Source: Amaranthus tricolor (lineage: Eukaryota; Streptophyta; Magnoliopsida; Caryophyllales; Amaranthaceae). From it: a stretch of DNA of 64,000 nucleotides. The DNA lies in the NCBI RefSeq assembly GCF_026212465.1, contig NC_080049.1, positions 1,805,460 through 1,869,459 of the forward strand, read 5' to 3'. The notes under the pieces are model-generated. The model was not told where the DNA came from and searched no databases. It worked only from the letters and a program-made list of their open reading frames with translations. Within the stretch, counting starts at the first letter, position 1. The number at the start of each line of letters is the position of its first letter. The position numbers were made by a program, and so were the translations under genes. This document shows, piece by piece, positions 57,546 to 64,000 of the stretch.

Positions 57546-57925
57546 AACTTCCTTTATTATTGAAAGTCATCTTCAGCTGACAAATCCCTTAGCCGATGTG
57601 GGGCAACTTCCTTTCTTCTTGAAAGTCATCTTCAGCTGACAAATCTCTCAATACATGGTAATTGGTATTATCTTAGTTTTACGAAGTATTTGGCAAATGT
57701 TGATCCGTCTTAAATTTAATAAATGGGTTAAAAAGGGTTTTTTCGGATTTAAATATTCAACCTAAACCTAACCTATTCAATAAACAAATCAGGTCGGGTT
57801 GACCCATTAATTAATTGGGTCAAAAATCTAAACTCAAACCCGCTAATTTCGGGTCAATTTCAGATCAGATTAGCAGGTCGGGTCAGCTTTTATCAGCCCT
57901 AATAGGCAGATCAATTTATTTCAAT

Positions 57926-57933
<8 letters not shown>

Positions 57934-58009
<76 letters not shown>
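57934..58009. repeat. (AT)n microsatellite
   Basis: About 76 bp of uninterrupted AT dinucleotide, inside the GGTTCGG-rich element. Confidence 0.95.
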
Positions 58010-58012
<3 letters not shown>

Positions 58013-58904
58013 ATCTCTTCTGTATAGAACTTGTGTTCTTCCTTTATTAGAAAACTGAAATTGGACTTAATTTGCTAAAATTAGGTGAAAAGTTGATTCG
58101 GATTTATAACAGTTCGATTTACAATCGGTTCGGGTTTGTATCAGTTCGGGTTAAATACAGTTCGATTAATAATCGTTTCGGGTTTGTATTAGTTCGGGTT
58201 AAAAACAGTTCGATCTTAATCGGTTTTACTCAGGTTACATTCGGTTACGTGCATAATTCGGGTCGGATTTGACTCGGGTCGATCACTGTTCAGTTCGGGT
58301 AACATCGGTTAAGGTTTATATGTCGGTTATAAAATTCGGTTGCAGTTCGAGTTCGATTTTGCCCTTTTCGGTTATTAAACGGTTCGAGTGAAGTATCGGT
58401 TCGGGTAATTGCGGTTCGGTAAACCTAATAAACTTACATTTTTTTGGGTCGGATAATTTTCGATTCCGGATCGGATTTTCGGGTCGGGTTTGTTTTGAAC
58501 AGCTCTACTTATTATTATTATTTAAACAAGTTGTTCTTAGCAATAATTTCAAAATCAGCTAGTAAAATCAGATGATAAATCAATTAACTATCAGCTATCA
58601 GGCTATTAATACTCTAGTCTTTCAATGTTTTAAATTGATATTCATCTTGAACACACTTTTATCTTGTAAACATACGAAGTTCTAAGTAAATTAATGCGTA
58701 ATATTATATCTTAAATTGTATTTCATGCTATATATTAAACTAAAGCACACCTAAGACAAATACTATTTCATCCTACTCTATACTCTATGCTCTATAATAA
58801 AAACTATATTATACTCTATAAAGTAATCTAACAACCAATTTTTCCTTTTTCTTTTTCAATTAACAATAATAAAATACTATACTCTATAAAGTAAACAATC
58901 AGCT

Positions 58905-59077
58905 ACAGTGTAAGTCAATCCATTTTGAAGAATTTGCCGAAAAGATTATCAAAATATTTTTTGTAAAATCAAAAGATCAACTAGCTGACCTTCTATTAAA
59001 TGCAACTGGCTCAAAAGCATTGAATAATATTTTTGCAAGGTTGGTTTCGGTTATCCCGAGACCAAACTTGAGGGGAG
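58905..59077 (+). pseudogene. Ty1-copia 3' end: RNase H tail and polypurine tract
   Basis: Translation reads FFVKSKDQLADLLLNATGS then ALNNIFARLV, the usual C-terminal end of copia polyproteins (the T-DQLADI-TK region). It is followed by the purine tract TTGAGGGGAG immediately before the LTR start. The rest of the polyprotein is absent to the left, so this is a truncated insertion. Confidence 0.8.
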
Positions 59078-61428
<2,351 letters not shown>

Positions 61429-61614
61429 TGTAAGAATGACTCGGGTTGCCTTTCTCATTAATGTTAATGTCAATATATACAAGATTGTTACTATACTTTA
61501 GGAAACTAAATATTTCTAATATTCTACATAATCATAAAGATTATACAAAAATATGCAAGAAATCAAACAGATATTATTCTGAGATATTCAAAGATATTGT
61601 AATATTCTAATACA
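61429..61614 (-). repeat. Short LTR of the right-hand Ty1-copia element
   Basis: On the minus strand the sequence after the purine-rich CTGCGGGAG begins TGTATTAGAATATTAC and ends TCATTCTTACA, giving a 186-bp TG...CA unit. The element's other LTR lies outside the window, so identity and target duplication cannot be checked. Confidence 0.6.
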
Positions 61615-64000
61615 CTCCCGCAGTCGAATTGGGCGGTTTGGAGACGTTGAGACTGGAACGAAAATCATCAAATAATACTTGAGGAAGGCCTTTGGTGAAA
61701 ATGTCAGCAATCTGATAACGAGATGGAACATGAAGCACTCGAACATCACCACGTTTAACTTTTTCTCGAACAAAATGAATATCTATCTCAATATGCTTAG
61801 TGCGCTGATGATGGACCGGATTACCAGCTAAATAAACGGCACTAATGTTGTTGCAATAGACAAGGGTAGCGGTGGTAATAGGACAGTGTAGCTCAAGAAG
61901 TAAATTACAAATTCAGCAAGTTTCAGAAGCAACATTAGCAACACCACGATATTCAGCTTCAGCACTGGATTTGAAAACAGTTGGTTGTCGTTTAGCTGAC
62001 CAAGAAATTAAGTTATCACCTAGAAAAACACAGTAACCAGAAGTTGAGCGGCGAGTGTTAGGACAGCCACCCCAATCAGCATCGGTATAGGACAAAAGAG
62101 TTGAAATATTAGAACGATGTAACTGCAGACCATAGGGAAGAGTACCCTTGACATAGCGAAGAATGCGATGAATAGTAGCCATATGTTCAATGCGAGGATC
62201 ATGCATATAGAGGCAAACTTGCTTAACAGCATATGAAATATCTGGACGAGTAAAAGTAAGATACTGTAAAGCACCAGCTAGGCTACGATACAAGGTAGGA
62301 TCGTCACAAGGAAAACCAGCACTAGCACAAAGTTTGCCGGAGGTAGCAACAGGAGTAGCAATAGAATTACATTGGGACATGCCAGCCTTTTCAAGAATTT
62401 CAGAGGCATACCTTTGTTGAGAGAGAAAGAGGCCCGTAGAAGTGCGAGTAACAGCAATACACGAGAAATAATTAAGAGGACCCAAATCTTTCATGGCAAA
62501 TTCAGAGCTAAGTTTGGACATAATGGACTCACGAAGTGAATCTGAGGAAGCGGTGAGAATAATATCGTCCACATATAATAGCAGATAAGCAATATCAGAG
62601 CCATGACAGTAAACAAACAAGGAATTATCAGAAATGTTGTTAGAAAAGCCAATAGTAGTTGCAAACGTAGCAAACCGTTGATACCAGACACGTGGAGCCT
62701 GTTTGAGACCATAAAGAGATTTACGAAGAAGACAAACATGATTAGGACGAGTAGGATCACGAAAACCCATAGGCTTATGCATGTAAACAGTCTCAGTTAA
62801 ATGTCCATGTAAAAAAGCATTCTTAACATCAAGCTGATGAATAGACCAAGACCTGGAAAGAGCAATACTTAAAACAATGCGAATAGAAGCAGGTTTCACA
62901 ACCGGACTAAATGTCTCATCACAATCAATGCCTTCCCGTTGAGATTTACCATCACCAACAAGACGCGCTTTATAGCGCTCAAAAGAACCATCGGACTTGG
63001 TTTTGAAACGAAACACCCATAAAGACCGAATGATATTAGCATTAGGAGGACGAGGTACCAAATCCCAAGTATGATTCTCAATCAAAGCATCAAATTCCTC
63101 TTGCATAGCTAACTTCCAGTTCGGGTCACGAAGGGCATGAAGGGGAGATTTGGGTAAAGGTTAAAAAGAATTAGTTAAAGCTTGGGAGTAGTATTTGGGA
63201 TTGGGTTTAAAAATACCATATTTACTACGTGTAACCATACCGATTGGTGAGGATGAAGAATTGGAAGAGGAGGAATAAAGAGGTTGGATGAGTGGGCTGC
63301 ATGAGGCAGGCCCAATAGAGAAGGGGGAGAAAGGAGGAGATTGGATTGAGACTGGGCTGCGTGAGGCAGGCCCAGTAGAGGAGGGAGAGGAAGGAGTTTG
63401 CTGGATGGGAGCTGGGCTGCGTGAGGCAGGCCCAGTAGAGGAGGGGGATTGCTGGAACGATACTGAGCCAGACGTAGAGAGAGGCCCAAGAGCTGAAGGA
63501 GGCTGGCAAGGGGAGGGAGAAGCAGATGTTGGGCTTAGAGATAGATTAGGCCTAGTAAAGGGAAAAGAATGTGTATGGGCTGTTTTGAGCAAATGAAGAG
63601 GAATATTATCATCTAAGAATTGGTAGGTGTGGGAAATCGGGGAAGAAGATCGAGAAAAAGGAAAGGTAGCCTCATCAAATAGAACATGTCGAGAGATAAT
63701 GATTTTACGGGATGAGAGATCATAGCACTTGTAACCCCTATGAGACGAGGGATATCCTAAAAAGACACATGGAGTAGAGCGTGGGTAGAGTTTTTGGATA
63801 GTAGTAGAGGGAAAAAGAGGAAAACATAAACACCCAAAAATCCGGAGATGAGTATATGTAGGAGACTTACGATATAGCAAATGAGTGGGAGTGAGATTAT
63901 CAAGAAGTTTAGAAGGAAGGATATTAAGGAGATAAGTAGCTATGTTTAAGGCGTGAGGCCAAAAAGACGGAGGAAGGGAAGCATGACATAATAGAGTACG
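61607..64000 (-). pseudogene. Ty1-copia polyprotein (integrase C-part, RT, RNase H), inactivated
   Basis: Partial at the right edge: the frame is open to base 64000 (SFWPHALNIATYLLN, integrase). Then come FGCLCFP and KCYDLSSRK (integrase C-part), a Pro/Ser linker, and the reverse transcriptase with QLDVKNAFLHG, YGLKQAPR and YVDDI, then RNase H with TDADWGGC and SSAEAEYRG, ending IADIFTKGLP. Only two in-frame stops break it: TAA at 63161-63163 in the linker between integrase and RT, and TGA at 61913-61915 in RNase H where a Trp codon is expected. All catalytic motifs seen are otherwise intact, which implies a recent insertion. Its stop codon overlaps the LTR start. Confidence 0.93.

Larger units (their letters stand above)
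57117..57904. mobile_element. Nested GGGTCGGGTTGACCC-type element carrying the U5 locus
   Basis: The left end TAGGGGTGTCAAACAGGTCG and the inverse of the right end (TAGGGCTGATAAAAGCTGACC) are similar. Both arms contain TGACCCATTTAA and GGGTCAAAAAT in inverse orientation. The middle (57356-57660) is unrelated and holds an snRNA gene with its promoter. It is either an element that captured this locus or one that was invaded by it. Confidence 0.5.
56715..58508. mobile_element. GGTTCGG-rich repeat element with nested insertion
   Basis: The left side begins TAGAGGTGTTTATTAGG and the right side ends with the inverse of TAGAGCTGTTCA. Both arms are filled with degenerate TCGGGTCGG/GGTTCGGTT copies (56730-57060 and 58080-58490). 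A second element (57117-57904) and an (AT)n tract lie between the arms. Composition and weak inverted termini suggest a hAT-like or other TIR MITE, but class and target duplication are unproven. Confidence 0.5.

Noticed and set aside
63161..63596. Pro/Ser-rich frames on both strands as a separate gene
   Set aside because: They are shadow frames of the linker between integrase and RT in the copia polyprotein.

Overview
This is nuclear DNA of a dicot plant. It is AT-rich, with long introns, spliced genes with GT-AG boundaries, several classes of plant transposable elements (CACTA, Stowaway-like, long-TIR, LINE, Ty1-copia) and one insertion of plastid DNA. The repeat types and the gene set would fit Caryophyllales (Amaranthaceae in particular), but that placement is an impression, not a demonstration.

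Layout. 1-7.3 kb: two copies of a ~1.2 kb segment; the left copy is split by a 2.9 kb CACTA element with intact ends and target-site duplication. 7.5-10.8 kb (minus strand): an LRR receptor-like protein gene in two exons, whose first exon holds eleven 72-bp LRR units of almost identical sequence. 10.8-15.4 kb: intergenic DNA with several small DNA transposons and a decayed Ty1-copia fragment. 15.4-38 kb (plus strand): a 19-exon gene for an EDM2-like PHD-finger chromatin protein; its exons join in frame to 1216 codons. Its introns hold a degenerate LINE, a Stowaway-like MITE, a 0.7 kb element with ~110-bp inverted repeats, and other repeats. 38.5-56.5 kb: four intronless wax-synthase-like MBOAT acyltransferase genes, two on the minus strand followed by two on the plus strand, separated by TE-rich spacers that include an rpoC2-derived plastid fragment, a large palindrome and a 1.45 kb TIR element. 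56.7-58.5 kb: a nested repeat carrying a U5 snRNA gene candidate with USE and TATA elements. 58.9-61 kb: a Ty1-copia 3' end and LTR invaded by ~1.2 kb of (AT)n. 61.4-64 kb (minus strand): a young but inactivated Ty1-copia element running off the right edge.

Biology. The RLP is a likely cell-surface immune or developmental receptor. EDM2 in Arabidopsis controls transcript processing through intronic heterochromatin, including at an immune-receptor gene, so its own TE-filled introns and the nearby receptor gene are notable. The wax-synthase-like cluster resembles the tandem family known from Arabidopsis and jojoba and probably makes wax or other neutral-lipid esters at the ER. No evidence links these three gene groups into one pathway.

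The observations I rate highest are the homogenised coding LRR array, the U5 snRNA gene nested in a repeat, the TE-laden EDM2 introns, and the CACTA insertion whose empty site is preserved in a local duplicate.
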